Source of the DNA: Bacteroidales bacterium
GTDB lineage: Bacteria > Bacteroidota > Bacteroidia > Bacteroidales > UBA932
Length of the DNA stretch: 57,945 bases
Assembly: GCA_024401745.1 (NCBI GenBank)
Contig: JAKSKK010000012.1
Location: forward strand, 1-57,945
Direction of reading: 5' to 3'
Below the pieces are notes generated by a model. That model made no database searches, had not been told where the DNA came from, and saw only the letters and a list, made by a program, of their open reading frames with translations. This document shows positions 25,698 through 34,539 of the stretch, piece by piece. Position 1 is the stretch's first letter, and the number at the start of each line of letters is the position of its first letter. Both the position numbers and the translations under genes were made by a program.

Positions 25698-26435
25698 CTT
25701 CCTGTCCATTTCATCCGGGTCGGCATCCTCGCCCCAGTATTCCTTCACGAAATAGTGCCAGAACCTGTCTGCCGTGTCGGGTCCCATGTGGAACGCCTCG
25801 CGCAGAAAGTCCTCGCCGTCGTAGTGGCAGGTCAGCAGGACCATTCCCAGGTCGAACAGGGGAGAGCCGCAGGCGAAGTCGCCAAGGTCGATGAAGTACT
25901 CCCCGCCGTCGCCGAAGATGGCGTTGCCGAACGAGAGATCGCCGTGTATGGCCGTGTCGGCGTCGGGGACGCTCATGATGAATTCCGCAACCTTCGCCTT
26001 TTCTGCCTCAGTGAAGAAAGGGTTGTTCCTGAGCATCTCGAGGTCGGCCTCCTTGATGTCTCTGAACTCGCCCTTGGGCAGGTGCGTGGAGTGCAGCCTG
26101 AGGCACATCCGCGCGAATCTTCTTGCATAGTCCTCCACGTTGGCGGGGTCGTCGCCCACGGCACGCGCGAAGGATTTCTTGTTTGTGATGCGCCTGAACC
26201 TTATGCCGAAGCGGCCTGCACCGTCGGTCACCAGTTCGCCAGGTTCGGGCGTAGCTATTCCGGCAGCCCAGACCTTGTGGGCCGCTTCCAGTTCAGCGGT
26301 AACTATCTGGTAAGGCGCCGATTCGTTGTACAGCTTGAGCATCACGGACTTGTCGGTCCTGTGATTGTAGCTGGCCCCGTTCGCGCCCTCACCTGAGTAC
26401 TCGTATTCCTGAAGGTCTATCAGGACGGGCTCCAT
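25602..26435 (-). CDS. Kinase-fold phosphotransferase (TIGR02172/APH-like)
   Basis: The 277-residue protein has a P-loop-like YSGEGANGASYNH at about 12-24, a lysine in SVMLKLYN, the catalytic loop HGDLSFGN (164-171, Asp166 and Asn171) and the metal-binding IDLGD (182-186). This is the aminoglycoside/choline kinase fold. It resembles the TIGR02172 family, whose substrates are not known. It is the last gene of the partner-switching operon, 6 nt after the STAS gene, which suggests a regulatory phosphotransferase rather than drug resistance. Its 3' end overlaps the convergent gene by 96 nt. Confidence 0.7.
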   Translation of the reverse strand: MEPVLIDLQEYEYSGEGANGASYNHRTDKSVMLKLYNESAPYQIVTAELEAAHKVWAAGIATPEPGELVTDGAGRFGIRFRRITNKKSFARAVGDDPANVEDYARRFARMCLRLHSTHLPKGEFRDIKEADLEMLRNNPFFTEAEKAKVAEFIMSVPDADTAIHGDLSFGNAIFGDGGEYFIDLGDFACGSPLFDLGMVLLTCHYDGEDFLREAFHMGPDTADRFWHYFVKEYWGEDADPDEMDRKLKPFAGLMTLIIERNSGVHFPNFHALLAEIL

Positions 26436-26441
26436 CCAGGA

Positions 26442-26744
26442 CTAGATTATCTTGATGATTGAAGAGAAGCCTGTGATGTCGAAGACTTCCTTCACGGGAG
26501 CCTGCATGTTTGTGAGCACGAGGCTGCCCTTGTTGGCGGTGACTGCCTTCTGGAGCATGAGGAAGATACGCAGTCCCTGGCTTGAGGTGTAGTCGAGCTG
26601 TGAGCAGTCGATCTCAACGGCGCCGGCGTCGGGAGCCATGAGGGGAGCGATGGCCTCGTTGAATTTTTCGGCTGTGGTCGTGTCGATTCTGCCGATTACG
26701 CTTACGAGGGTCTTTACTTCAGTCTTGTTGATTGATACTTCCAT
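26442..26744 (-). CDS. STAS-domain anti-sigma factor antagonist (RsbV/SpoIIAA-like)
   Basis: The 100-residue protein is a single STAS domain: LVSVIGRIDTTTAEKFNEAI, then VEIDCSQLDYTSSQGLRIFL, with Ser54/Ser55 where SpoIIAA-type antagonists are phosphorylated. In partner switching the unphosphorylated form binds the anti-sigma kinase. The kinase gene (28636-29028) and the phosphatase gene (26747-28639) lie directly upstream, 2 nt separating this gene from the phosphatase. Confidence 0.85.
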   Translation of the reverse strand: MEVSINKTEVKTLVSVIGRIDTTTAEKFNEAIAPLMAPDAGAVEIDCSQLDYTSSQGLRIFLMLQKAVTANKGSLVLTNMQAPVKEVFDITGFSSIIKII

Positions 26745-26746
26745 GG

Positions 26747-28639
26747 TTATCTGTTTATTTTGATTGTCATTATTGTAATATCGTCATTCTGGACGTTTCC
26801 TTTCGTGAATGCCTGTACCTGGCTGATTATGTGCCTGCATGTCTGCTCGGCGCTCATGTCCTTGGCCTGCAGCGTGCACTGCTTCAGGGCTTCCTCGCCG
26901 AACTGAGCCTTGTCGGCCCTCTCTGCCTCGGTTATGCCGTCGGTGTAGAGCGTGATGCTTGATCCAGGCCCGAGCTGTATCTCCTGCTGCTGGTATGTGA
27001 ATTCCCTGAAGAGGCCGAGGGCCAGGTTGGGCTTGACCTTCAGGTATTCTCCGTTCACCAGCACGGGGTTATGACCTGCGTTGCAGTACTTCAGGAGACC
27101 GGTCTTGAGGTCGAGCATTCCGGCGAACAGAGTCACGAACATCTCTGAGTCGTTGTTTGCGCTCAGCGCCTTGTTCATGCCGGTGACTATGTCCTGAGGG
27201 TCTTTCTCATAGTGAGCCGAGAAGCGGAACGAGCACTTCGCCGTGGCCATGACCATGGCTGCGGGAATACCCTTGCCCGACACGTCGCCTATCACAAAGT
27301 AGAGTATGTCGTTGCGCACGAAGAAGTCGTACAGGTCGCCGCCGACTTCCTTTGCAGGCTTCAGCATGGCGTAGAGGTCGAACTCCTCGTTGTTGGGGAA
27401 TTCCTTGGGCAGCATCGCCATCTGGATGTTGCTGGCGATGGTCAGCTCGCTCTCGAAGCGCTCATTGGCAGCGGTGGTGGTCTTCAGGTCGTCGATGTAT
27501 TCCTGCAGCGACCCCTGCATCGTCTCGAACGAGTCGCGCAGCTGGCGGACCTCGTCCTCGGTGTCGATGTCGGGCAGGGCCATGTTGAAGTTACCCTTGG
27601 CGATTCCCTGGGCGGCCTCGCTGAACTGCGACAGGGGCTTGGTGAGCTTCCTGATGGCGAGCAAGCTGGTCAGGAACAGTATCAGCAGGCCAAGGAAGCC
27701 TATGAGGCTCAATATGTTACGCATAGTCGAGCTGCGCTCCAGCACATCCTTGTAGTCGGTGGCTATGGTGGCGAGCCAACCGTTGTTGAGAGGACCGAAG
27801 ACTGCCATGCAGAGGTGGCCTTCGGCGGCGTACTGCATGTGGCCCTTCTGGCCGCTCATGATGGTGTTCACCAGGTTGTCGAGGTTGTAGTTCTTCTGCT
27901 GGCTGGTCGAATCCAGGGTGGCGAATATCGACGTTCCGAACTTCTTGACGTTGGTGCTTGACTTGAGGTATACGCCTGCGGGGCTCATGAGCGACACCAC
28001 AGAATGCTCGTAAGGCTTTACGCTTTCCAGCACGTCCTCGATGAACTTGAGGGTGATGTCGGCAGTCAGCACTGCATACAGGGCCCCCTCGTCGTCGAAG
28101 ATAGGGTAGCTGTAGGTGCACATGAGGTATCCGCCGCCGCCTTCGTCGATGTATGGCTCGCTCCAGTGGGGCTTGCCTGTCTCGGCGGGTACGCTGTACC
28201 ATTCCATCCCGAAGTAGTCGTAGCTCTCGTTGCCCAACTGCTTGCTCTCGACTTCGCCGGTCTGCTCCTCTATGAAGGAGTATGGCGAGAACCAGTGCCG
28301 GTTCCTCCGGTAGTCGGGGCAGAATGCGATGGCGCTGCCGACTATGTCGTCGTTCTCCGACACTATCTTGCGGGTGATATGGTAGAGATAATCTTCCTTG
28401 TCCTTGTTCTCGGCAACGAGCCATGACGAAGCCTCCACGGCGAATTCCACGGTCTGGAGGGTCTTCTCGACGTCCTTGATGGTGGCGTCAAGCAGGTTCT
28501 CCAGCGACTTTGTGGCCTCGTCCGAAATGAGGATGTGAGACGATATGGCAGCCGCTCCGATGGTAAGGATGAATACCACCGAAGTCAGAGCCAGGATGTT
28601 CAGGCTCAGTCTTGTCGAGAATGACCTTGCCGGACTCAT
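26747..28639 (-). CDS. Membrane SpoIIE/RsbU-type PP2C phosphatase with dCache sensor and HAMP
   Basis: The 630-residue protein has TM1 at about 10-35, an extracytoplasmic double-Cache-like sensor (about 40-300; WSEPYIDEGGGGYLMCTYSY is typical), TM2 at about 303-325, a HAMP linker (RKLTKPLSQFSEAAQGIAKG) and a C-terminal SpoIIE phosphatase (about 420-628; MAMLPKEFPNNEEFDLYA, VGGDLYDFF, DVSGKGIPAAM, LYTDGITEA). It should dephosphorylate the STAS antagonist in response to an external ligand. Its start overlaps the stop of the anti-sigma kinase by 4 nt (ATGA). Confidence 0.9.
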   Translation of the reverse strand: MSPARSFSTRLSLNILALTSVVFILTIGAAAISSHILISDEATKSLENLLDATIKDVEKTLQTVEFAVEASSWLVAENKDKEDYLYHITRKIVSENDDIVGSAIAFCPDYRRNRHWFSPYSFIEEQTGEVESKQLGNESYDYFGMEWYSVPAETGKPHWSEPYIDEGGGGYLMCTYSYPIFDDEGALYAVLTADITLKFIEDVLESVKPYEHSVVSLMSPAGVYLKSSTNVKKFGTSIFATLDSTSQQKNYNLDNLVNTIMSGQKGHMQYAAEGHLCMAVFGPLNNGWLATIATDYKDVLERSSTMRNILSLIGFLGLLILFLTSLLAIRKLTKPLSQFSEAAQGIAKGNFNMALPDIDTEDEVRQLRDSFETMQGSLQEYIDDLKTTTAANERFESELTIASNIQMAMLPKEFPNNEEFDLYAMLKPAKEVGGDLYDFFVRNDILYFVIGDVSGKGIPAAMVMATAKCSFRFSAHYEKDPQDIVTGMNKALSANNDSEMFVTLFAGMLDLKTGLLKYCNAGHNPVLVNGEYLKVKPNLALGLFREFTYQQQEIQLGPGSSITLYTDGITEAERADKAQFGEEALKQCTLQAKDMSAEQTCRHIISQVQAFTKGNVQNDDITIMTIKINR

Positions 28640-29028
28640 GCGGTCTTAAGCTTCATGGTGAGGATGTTGCTGCCGCCCTCGTGACGGTACTCGATGCTGT
28701 CCATCATCTGCTTGCAGATGAAGATTCCGAGGCCGCCAATCTCACGGTCGTTGAGGCTGGTGGTCACATCGGGATCGTCCTTTGCAAGCGGATCGAACGG
28801 GGTGCCGCCGTCCTTGAAGCAGATTGTGAGGTAGTCGTTGTTCTCTTCGGCCTGGATGGAAACCCAGGTTGTGCCTGAATAACTGAGAATGTTCTCTTCG
28901 ACTTCCTCTACGCAAAGTCGGACTTTGAACTGCAGGCTGGGTGAGATGGACAGAACTTCCTCGCTGTTCATCACCGCTTCGATTATTTCAGCATTCTTGC
29001 CTGAAACCGGATCAAACTTTCTATACAT
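28636..29028 (-). CDS. RsbW-like anti-sigma factor serine kinase
   Basis: The 130-residue protein has the compact HATPase fold of the RsbW/SpoIIAB group: KVRLCVEEVEENILSYSG (N-box-like), TICFKDGGTPFDP (G1-like) and REIGGLGIFICKQMMDSIEY (G2-like). It likely phosphorylates the STAS protein and binds a sigma factor or another partner. No sigma factor gene is in the window. It is the first gene of the operon and is divergent from aspartate ammonia-lyase. Confidence 0.85.
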   Translation of the reverse strand: MYRKFDPVSGKNAEIIEAVMNSEEVLSISPSLQFKVRLCVEEVEENILSYSGTTWVSIQAEENNDYLTICFKDGGTPFDPLAKDDPDVTTSLNDREIGGLGIFICKQMMDSIEYRHEGGSNILTMKLKTA

Positions 29029-29051
29029 GTCTTGAGAATTGTTTCAACGAA

Positions 29052-29080
29052 CAAAGTTAGTGAATTTTTGGCTATATTTG
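29052..29080. promoter_or_regulatory. Divergent -7 boxes for the partner-switch operon and aspA
   Basis: CAAAGTTA (29052-29059) reads TAACTTTG on the minus strand, 23 nt upstream of the kinase start. TATATTTG (29073-29080) faces the plus strand, 30 nt upstream of aspA. Both match TAnnTTTG; neither has a clear TTTG at the expected distance. Confidence 0.45.
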
Positions 29081-29110
29081 CACTTCAGAATAAAATATGC
29101 ATTATTTGAC

Positions 29111-30529
29111 ATGACTAAATTCAGAACTGGTAGCGACCTTATCGGAGAAAAGCAGATCCCTGCGGACGCATTGTACGATGTGCAGACACTCAGGTGCCTC
29201 GAGAATTTCAACATCAGCCATTTCCATCTTAACGAGTATCCCAACTATCTGAAGGGACTCGCCATCACCAAGATGGGCGCGGCCGAGGCCAACCACGAGC
29301 TTGGGCTCATCACCGACGAGGTGTACTCAGCCATCATGCAGGCCTGCAAGGAGATACTTGCCGGTGAGCACGCCGAGGCATTCCCCATCGACATGATCCA
29401 GGGCGGTGCCGGCACATCCACCAACATGAATGCCAACGAGGTCATAGCCAACCGTGCTCTCCAGATCATGGGCTACGAGCTCGGCGACTTCAAGCACTGC
29501 TGGCCCAACGATGACGTGAACTGCAGCCAGTCAACCAACGACGCATATCCCACCGCAGCCCATCTCGGACTGTACTTCACACATATCGAGCTCAAGAAGC
29601 ACCTCGAGGCGCTCATCGCTTCACTCAGGGCCAAGAGCGTGGAATTCAAGGACATACTCAAGATGGGACGCACCCAGCTCGAGGACGCCGTGCCCATGGC
29701 GCTCGGCCAGTCATTCGGAGGCTTCGCTTCAATTCTCGAGGACGAGATCAAGCACCTCGACGAGGCTGCTGCCGACTTCCTCGTAGTCAACATGGGTGCC
29801 ACCGCCATCGGCACCGGCATCTGCTCTGAGCCCGGCTATGCCGAGAAGTGCACCGCCGCCCTCGCACAGATCACAGGCTGGCCCGTGACCCTTGCACAGG
29901 ACCTCGTGGGAGCCACTTCCGACACCTCATCCCTTGTAGGCTACAGCGCAGCTCTCAAGCGCCTCGCCGTCAAGGCTTCCAAGATAAGCAACGACCTCCG
30001 TCTGCTGGCATCCGGCCCCCGCTGCGGCCTTGGCGAGATCAATCTCCCCGAGAAGCAGCCCGGTTCATCAATCATGCCAGGCAAGGTCAATCCCGTCATT
30101 CCTGAGGTCATGACCCAGATCTGCTACAAGGTCATGGGCAACGACGTATGCGTCACCATGAGCGGCGAGGCAGCCCAGATGGAGCTCAACGCAATGGAGC
30201 CCGTCATGATCCAGTGCTGCTTCGAGAGCGCCGAGATCCTGATGAACGGTTTCGACACCCTGCGCGTTAACTGCATCGACGGCATCACCGCCAACGCCGA
30301 CCGCTGCGAGGCCTACATCAAGAACAGCATTGGCATAGTCACAGCGCTCAACCCCATCATAGGCTACAAGCACTCTACCAAGATCGCCAAGAAGGCCAAG
30401 GAGACAGGAAAGGGCGTATACGAACTCGTTCTCGAGGAGGGTATACTCTCAAAGGAGGAACTCGATGAGATCCTCCGTCCTGAGAATATGATAAAGCCTG
30501 TAAAACTTAACATTAAGCCTCGCAAGTAA
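29111..30529 (+). CDS. aspA: Aspartate ammonia-lyase
   Basis: ATG 29111 was chosen because the longer frame begins before the likely transcription start. The 472-residue product has the fumarase/aspartase superfamily landmarks: GGAGTSTNMNANEVIANRAL, MGRTQLEDAVPM, and the signature GSSIMPGKVNPVIPEV. The V-I-P-E continuation fits aspartase rather than class II fumarase. It deaminates aspartate to fumarate in the cytoplasm, feeding fumarate respiration typical of Bacteroidales. Its stop codon lies in a palindrome shared with the convergent hydrolase gene. Confidence 0.92.
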   Translation: MTKFRTGSDLIGEKQIPADALYDVQTLRCLENFNISHFHLNEYPNYLKGLAITKMGAAEANHELGLITDEVYSAIMQACKEILAGEHAEAFPIDMIQGGAGTSTNMNANEVIANRALQIMGYELGDFKHCWPNDDVNCSQSTNDAYPTAAHLGLYFTHIELKKHLEALIASLRAKSVEFKDILKMGRTQLEDAVPMALGQSFGGFASILEDEIKHLDEAAADFLVVNMGATAIGTGICSEPGYAEKCTAALAQITGWPVTLAQDLVGATSDTSSLVGYSAALKRLAVKASKISNDLRLLASGPRCGLGEINLPEKQPGSSIMPGKVNPVIPEVMTQICYKVMGNDVCVTMSGEAAQMELNAMEPVMIQCCFESAEILMNGFDTLRVNCIDGITANADRCEAYIKNSIGIVTALNPIIGYKHSTKIAKKAKETGKGVYELVLEEGILSKEELDEILRPENMIKPVKLNIKPRK

Positions 30530-30551
30530 CGGTTAGTAACCGTGCCTTGCG
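30521..30551. terminator. Palindrome spanning the stop codons of two convergent genes
   Basis: CGCAAG (30521-30526) pairs with CTTGCG (30546-30551), and inside it ACGGTT (30529-30534) pairs with AACCGT (30538-30543) across a 3-nt loop, with a TA/GC mismatch between the stems. It covers the aspA stop codon (30527-30529) and the hydrolase stop codon (30533-30535). No T-tract follows on either side, so termination is likely but not certain. Confidence 0.5.
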
Positions 30552-31285
30552 AAGAAGTCGAGCATACAGCGGCCCCATCGAGGATTTCTCTTGATGTAGC
30601 TGCTGTGTGTCGCTTTCTGGAATATCACCAGCTCTGAATCCGGTATCGAATCTGCTATCAGCTTGGTATGCTCAACGCTGATGAGGTCCTTGCTGCCGGC
30701 GGTGATGAGTGAAGGGCATGCGATGGCACCGAGGTCCTTGGGGTCTATCTGAGGCTCGTCGAGCATCATCAGTGCCAGGGGAGTGCCGTTCTCGAGTATC
30801 CATTTCTTGAATTCCTCGAACCCGTCGCCACAGTCGGGGTAGAGGTTTGCGCCTGCCGCCATGATGAGGCCGCAGGTGCCGGGGTGTGCCATCTCGAGCA
30901 GAAGCGCGTTGATTCCACCGTCGCTCCATCCGCCAACGGCGGGCTTGCCGAGCTTCAGCGCCTGGATGAACTGGTAGCAGTCTTCGGCCATGTCGGCGTA
31001 GTGGTACTCCTCCAGCGGCGCGTTGGCGCCCTGCCCTCTGGAATCCGGGCAGTATACCCTGTAGCCCGCCTTGGCGAGCTGCAGGGACTGTGTCTTTATG
31101 CTTTCGTGCGATCCTCCGTTGCCGTGCATGAGCACCACGGGCTTTCCGTTCTCGGGGCCACGTACGGAGTACAGCAGAGTCTGGCCGTTCACCTCGATGG
31201 TGCTGAGTGTCTCCGGAACGTTCCGGCAGCTGACCAGCAGCGGGATGAAGTAGAACGCGGTAGTGAACTTGCGGAAGAAATTCAT
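30533..31285 (-). CDS. Alpha/beta hydrolase, probable lipoprotein
   Basis: The 250-residue protein has an N-terminal signal sequence with a lipobox-like LLVSC (Cys20). The alpha/beta hydrolase core shows LMHGNGGS (oxyanion hole), CPDSRGQGAN, the nucleophile elbow GGWSDGG, the acid in AGSKDLIS and the His in ATHSSY. It is a generic serine hydrolase of unknown substrate. It starts 2 nt after the M13 peptidase stop, so the two are one operon. Confidence 0.8.
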   Translation of the reverse strand: MNFFRKFTTAFYFIPLLVSCRNVPETLSTIEVNGQTLLYSVRGPENGKPVVLMHGNGGSHESIKTQSLQLAKAGYRVYCPDSRGQGANAPLEEYHYADMAEDCYQFIQALKLGKPAVGGWSDGGINALLLEMAHPGTCGLIMAAGANLYPDCGDGFEEFKKWILENGTPLALMMLDEPQIDPKDLGAIACPSLITAGSKDLISVEHTKLIADSIPDSELVIFQKATHSSYIKRNPRWGRCMLDFFARHGY

Positions 31286-31287
31286 GA

Positions 31288-33315
31288 TTACCAGATGATT
31301 ACGCGGTCTTCCTCAGGCCTGAACATGGCGTCGCCTTCCTTGATGTCGAATGCCTTGAAGAAGTCGTCGATGTTCCTGAGCGATACGTTCACGCGGTGCT
31401 CGCCCTGTGAGTGCACGTCGGTGAGCACGCGGCGCTGCATCTCCTCCTTGGTGATGTTCTGTGCCCATACGGTAGCGTAGCCGAGGTAGAAGCGCTGCTC
31501 TGCGGTGAAGCCGTCGATGGGCTCGGGATGATTCTCGCCGAATGAGTTCTGCATTGCGGTGAAGGCGATGCGGAGTCCGCCCTGGTCAGCGATGTTCTCG
31601 CCCAGGGTTGCGCTGCCGTTGGCGTATACGCCGGGCAGGACCTCTACCTGATTGAACTGCTCAACGAGCTTGGCGGTCTTCTCCTCGAATGCCTTTGCGT
31701 CTTCCTCGGTCCACCAGTTGTTCATGTTTCCGTCCTTGTCGAAGAGGCGGCCTTGGTCGTCGAATCCGTGGGTCATCTCGTGGCTGATCACTACGCCGAT
31801 GGCACCGTAGTTGACTGCATCGTCAGCATTAGTGTTGAAGAAGGGCGGCTGGAGAATGCCTGCGGGGAAGCAGATCTCGTTGGTGGTGGGGTTGTAGTAT
31901 GCGTTCACGGTCTGGGGGCTCATGAGCCACTCCTCGCGGTCGACGGGCTGGCCGAGCTTGGAGAGGTTGTCCTGGGTGTACCAGCGTGCGGCTGCGAGGA
32001 GGTTGTCGTAGTAGCTCTTCGCAGGGTCGATCTGAAGTGATGAGTAGTCCTTCCACTTGTCAGGGAAGCCGATCTTGATGGTGAAGTTGGCGAGCTTCTC
32101 CTGGGCCTTCGCCTTGGTTGCGTCGCTCATCCAGTCAAGCTCTGCGATGTGCTCTGAGAGCGATGCCTGGATGTTCTTCACGATCTGCAGCATGCGGTCC
32201 TTGTCTTCCTGGGGGAAGTACTTGGCCACGTACATCTGGCCGACGGCCTCGCCGAGCAGTCCGTTGGGCACTGCCATGGCTCTCTTCCAGCGGGGCTTGG
32301 GCTCCTGCACACCTGCCATCTGGCGTGAGAAGAAGTCGAAGCTGGCTGCGTAGAACTCGTCGCTGACGGCGCTGCAGGCGTCCCTGAGGACCCTTGCCTG
32401 CAGGTAGTGCCTGAGGACCTTGACGTCAACGCTGGTAACATAGCTGTCGATGGCCTGGAAGTATGAGGGCTGCTCGACCACGAGCTTCTCCTGTGCGGGG
32501 ATGCCGAGGGTCTGGCAGTAGCTGTCGAGGTGAAGGTTGGGATATGCCGCGAAGAGCTGCTCGCTGCTCATGGGGTTGTATGAAGCCATGATGTCGCGCT
32601 GCTGTACCATTGACCAGTAGGGGACTGCGATGGCCATCTCCACGTCGAATGCGTCCTTTGCGAGCTCGGCTGCGTTCTCGAGTCCGGCGAGTGTGGCGAT
32701 TTTCTCGAGGAAGGCCTTGTAGCCGTCGCGGAGTGCCTGATGCTCAGGGAGGAGGTAGTAGTCGCGGTTGCCCATTGCGAGGCCGCTCTCAGACATGTAG
32801 AATATCTGCATGTTGCTGTCCATGAGGTCGGTGCTCACGCCACCGCCGTAGATGCTGCCCACACCGTTCCTGTCGCACTCTGCGCTTGCGATGGCGAAGG
32901 TCTCGAGGTCGGTCACGGCCTCAAGCGCCTGCACGTAAGGCAGCACGGGGGCGATGCCCTGCTCGTTGAGCTTGAGGGAGTCGAGGCCCATGTTGTAGAG
33001 GTCGGCGATCTTCTGCTCCACGCTGCCGGGCTCTGCCTTTGACTTGGCGAGGCCCTGGAAGAGCTCGTTGAGGCGTATCTGGTTGTTCTCAGCGAGAACG
33101 TCGAATGCACCGTATCTTGAGAACTCGGGCTTCAGGGGGTTCTTCTGCCTCCAGCCCATGGTTGCATATCCGTAGAAGTCGTCGCCCGGATTGATGCTTG
33201 TGTCAAGGTTTGTAAGGTCGATGGCGGGGACTTTCTCCTGCTCGGTCCTGCAGGAAGTGGCTGCTCCGAATGCCACGAGGGATAAGATAATACCCATTGA
33301 TGCTAACTTTTTCAT
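31288..33315 (-). CDS. M13 (neprilysin/PepO) family metallopeptidase
   Basis: ATG 33315 gives a 675-residue protein with a signal peptide (MKKLASMGIILSLVAFG, then a lipobox-like ATSC). The peptidase has NAYYNPTTNEICFPAGILQP, the zinc motif HEMTH (512-516) in ISHEMTHGFDDQG, and GENIADQGG carrying the third zinc ligand. M13 enzymes cleave small peptides at hydrophobic residues; Bacteroidetes versions are periplasmic or surface anchored. Weak -7-like TATCTTTA on the minus strand (33337-33344) lies upstream. Confidence 0.93.
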   Translation of the reverse strand: MKKLASMGIILSLVAFGAATSCRTEQEKVPAIDLTNLDTSINPGDDFYGYATMGWRQKNPLKPEFSRYGAFDVLAENNQIRLNELFQGLAKSKAEPGSVEQKIADLYNMGLDSLKLNEQGIAPVLPYVQALEAVTDLETFAIASAECDRNGVGSIYGGGVSTDLMDSNMQIFYMSESGLAMGNRDYYLLPEHQALRDGYKAFLEKIATLAGLENAAELAKDAFDVEMAIAVPYWSMVQQRDIMASYNPMSSEQLFAAYPNLHLDSYCQTLGIPAQEKLVVEQPSYFQAIDSYVTSVDVKVLRHYLQARVLRDACSAVSDEFYAASFDFFSRQMAGVQEPKPRWKRAMAVPNGLLGEAVGQMYVAKYFPQEDKDRMLQIVKNIQASLSEHIAELDWMSDATKAKAQEKLANFTIKIGFPDKWKDYSSLQIDPAKSYYDNLLAAARWYTQDNLSKLGQPVDREEWLMSPQTVNAYYNPTTNEICFPAGILQPPFFNTNADDAVNYGAIGVVISHEMTHGFDDQGRLFDKDGNMNNWWTEEDAKAFEEKTAKLVEQFNQVEVLPGVYANGSATLGENIADQGGLRIAFTAMQNSFGENHPEPIDGFTAEQRFYLGYATVWAQNITKEEMQRRVLTDVHSQGEHRVNVSLRNIDDFFKAFDIKEGDAMFRPEEDRVIIW

Positions 33316-33356
33316 TGCCGATCGTTTAAAATCGCGTAAAGATAAGCAATTCTGCG

Positions 33357-33364
33357 TAAATTTG
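33357..33364 (+). promoter_or_regulatory. -7 box (TAAATTTG) 6 nt before the DUF418 gene
   Basis: TAAATTTG matches TAnnTTTG and ends 6 nt before ATG 33371. No TTTG is seen at the -33 distance. Position implies a leaderless or near-leaderless transcript. Confidence 0.45.
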
Positions 33365-33370
33365 TGCGTT

Positions 33371-34531
33371 ATGGCAATCGAACAAAGCAACCATAGGGTC
33401 AACGTCGTGGACGTGCTGCGCGGATTCGCGGTATGCGGCATCATCATCATCCATTTTCTCGAGCATCTGAACTTCTATCTGTTCCCTGAGCAGAGCAGGC
33501 TCGACACTGCAGTGTGGGACACCGTGTTCTTCCTCGGCTCCAACAAGATGTACGCGATATTCGCGCTCCTGTTCGGCTTCAGCTGCTACATCCAGCACCA
33601 CAACAGGGAGAAGAAGGGGCTCGACTTCCGGCCCCGCTTCGCGTGGAGGATGCTGCTGCTCTTCCTCTGGGGCATGCTCGACCTCGCCTTCTTCAACGGC
33701 GACATACTCTGCACCTACGCCGTGCTTGGTCTCTTCCTCATCCCGCTCGTGAAGGCGCCCGACAAGGTGCTGTTCTGGGTGGCGTTCTTCCTTTTCCTGC
33801 AGCCGGTGGAACTTGGGTACATCGTGGCCGGGCTTGTGAACCCGTCGATCGGCCCCATGAACCTCGGCTATGGCCACATGTGGGACATCATGACGCGGAC
33901 CTGCGCCGAAGGGTCGTTCCTTGACGTAGCGTCTGCAGGAGTGCGCATGGGACTGCCCCTGAACTTCGGCTGGGCTCTTGAGAACGGACGCCTCACGCAG
34001 ACCCTGTTCCTCTTCGTGCTGGGCATGCTGGTGGGACGCAGGAGGCTCTTCATCGACGAAGGCAACCATCTCGATTTCTGGAAGAAGGTGCTGGTGACTT
34101 CGTTCTGCTCGTTCGGAGTGCTCCAGGTTGCCTATATGTTTGTGCCTCAGGCAGTTTCCAATGCCGCAGTCTCCAATTCGCTCGACATCCTGCTCAAGGC
34201 CTGGCGCAACTTCGCGATGATGAGCTTCTATGTGTCGGGGATAGTGCTGCTGTACTACAGGACCCGCGCCGCCGTAGCGCTCGGCAGGCTCGCCTGCATA
34301 GGCAAGATGAGTCTGACCTGCTACCTGCTGCAGTCCATCATCGGAGGCATGCTGTTCTACGGATGGGGATTCGGCTTCTACACATGGAGCCGCCACGCAA
34401 TCAGCTTCTGCCTTGCGCTGGTATTCCTTGTGCTGCTGTATTTCTTCTGCAGATGGTGGACATCACATCACCGCCGTGGCCCGCTCGAGGAGATCTGGAG
34501 CCGCGCCACCTTCATCGGGAGCCGTCAGTAG
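33371..34531 (+). CDS. DUF418 family polytopic membrane protein
   Basis: ATG 33371 is used because the longer frame would run back through the divergent M13 gene and its promoter. The 386-residue protein has about eight to ten hydrophobic segments, the N-terminal RVNVVDVLRGFAVCGIII typical of DUF418/acyltransferase-like membrane proteins, and a C-terminal GKMSLTCYLLQSIIGGMLFY with FCRWW. These proteins resemble membrane O-acyltransferases, but their reaction is not established. It stands alone, divergent from the M13 operon. Confidence 0.82.
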   Translation: MAIEQSNHRVNVVDVLRGFAVCGIIIIHFLEHLNFYLFPEQSRLDTAVWDTVFFLGSNKMYAIFALLFGFSCYIQHHNREKKGLDFRPRFAWRMLLLFLWGMLDLAFFNGDILCTYAVLGLFLIPLVKAPDKVLFWVAFFLFLQPVELGYIVAGLVNPSIGPMNLGYGHMWDIMTRTCAEGSFLDVASAGVRMGLPLNFGWALENGRLTQTLFLFVLGMLVGRRRLFIDEGNHLDFWKKVLVTSFCSFGVLQVAYMFVPQAVSNAAVSNSLDILLKAWRNFAMMSFYVSGIVLLYYRTRAAVALGRLACIGKMSLTCYLLQSIIGGMLFYGWGFGFYTWSRHAISFCLALVFLVLLYFFCRWWTSHHRRGPLEEIWSRATFIGSRQ

Positions 34532-34539
34532 GCCTGTTT

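Noticed and set aside
25602-26435. Antibiotic-resistance aminoglycoside or macrolide phosphotransferase
   Set aside because: Only the general kinase fold motifs match; operon context with RsbW/SpoIIE/STAS genes points to a regulatory or metabolic role.
29111-30529. Class II fumarase
   Set aside because: The signature continues as KVNPVIPEV, which is typical of aspartase; fumarases usually continue with NPTQCEA.
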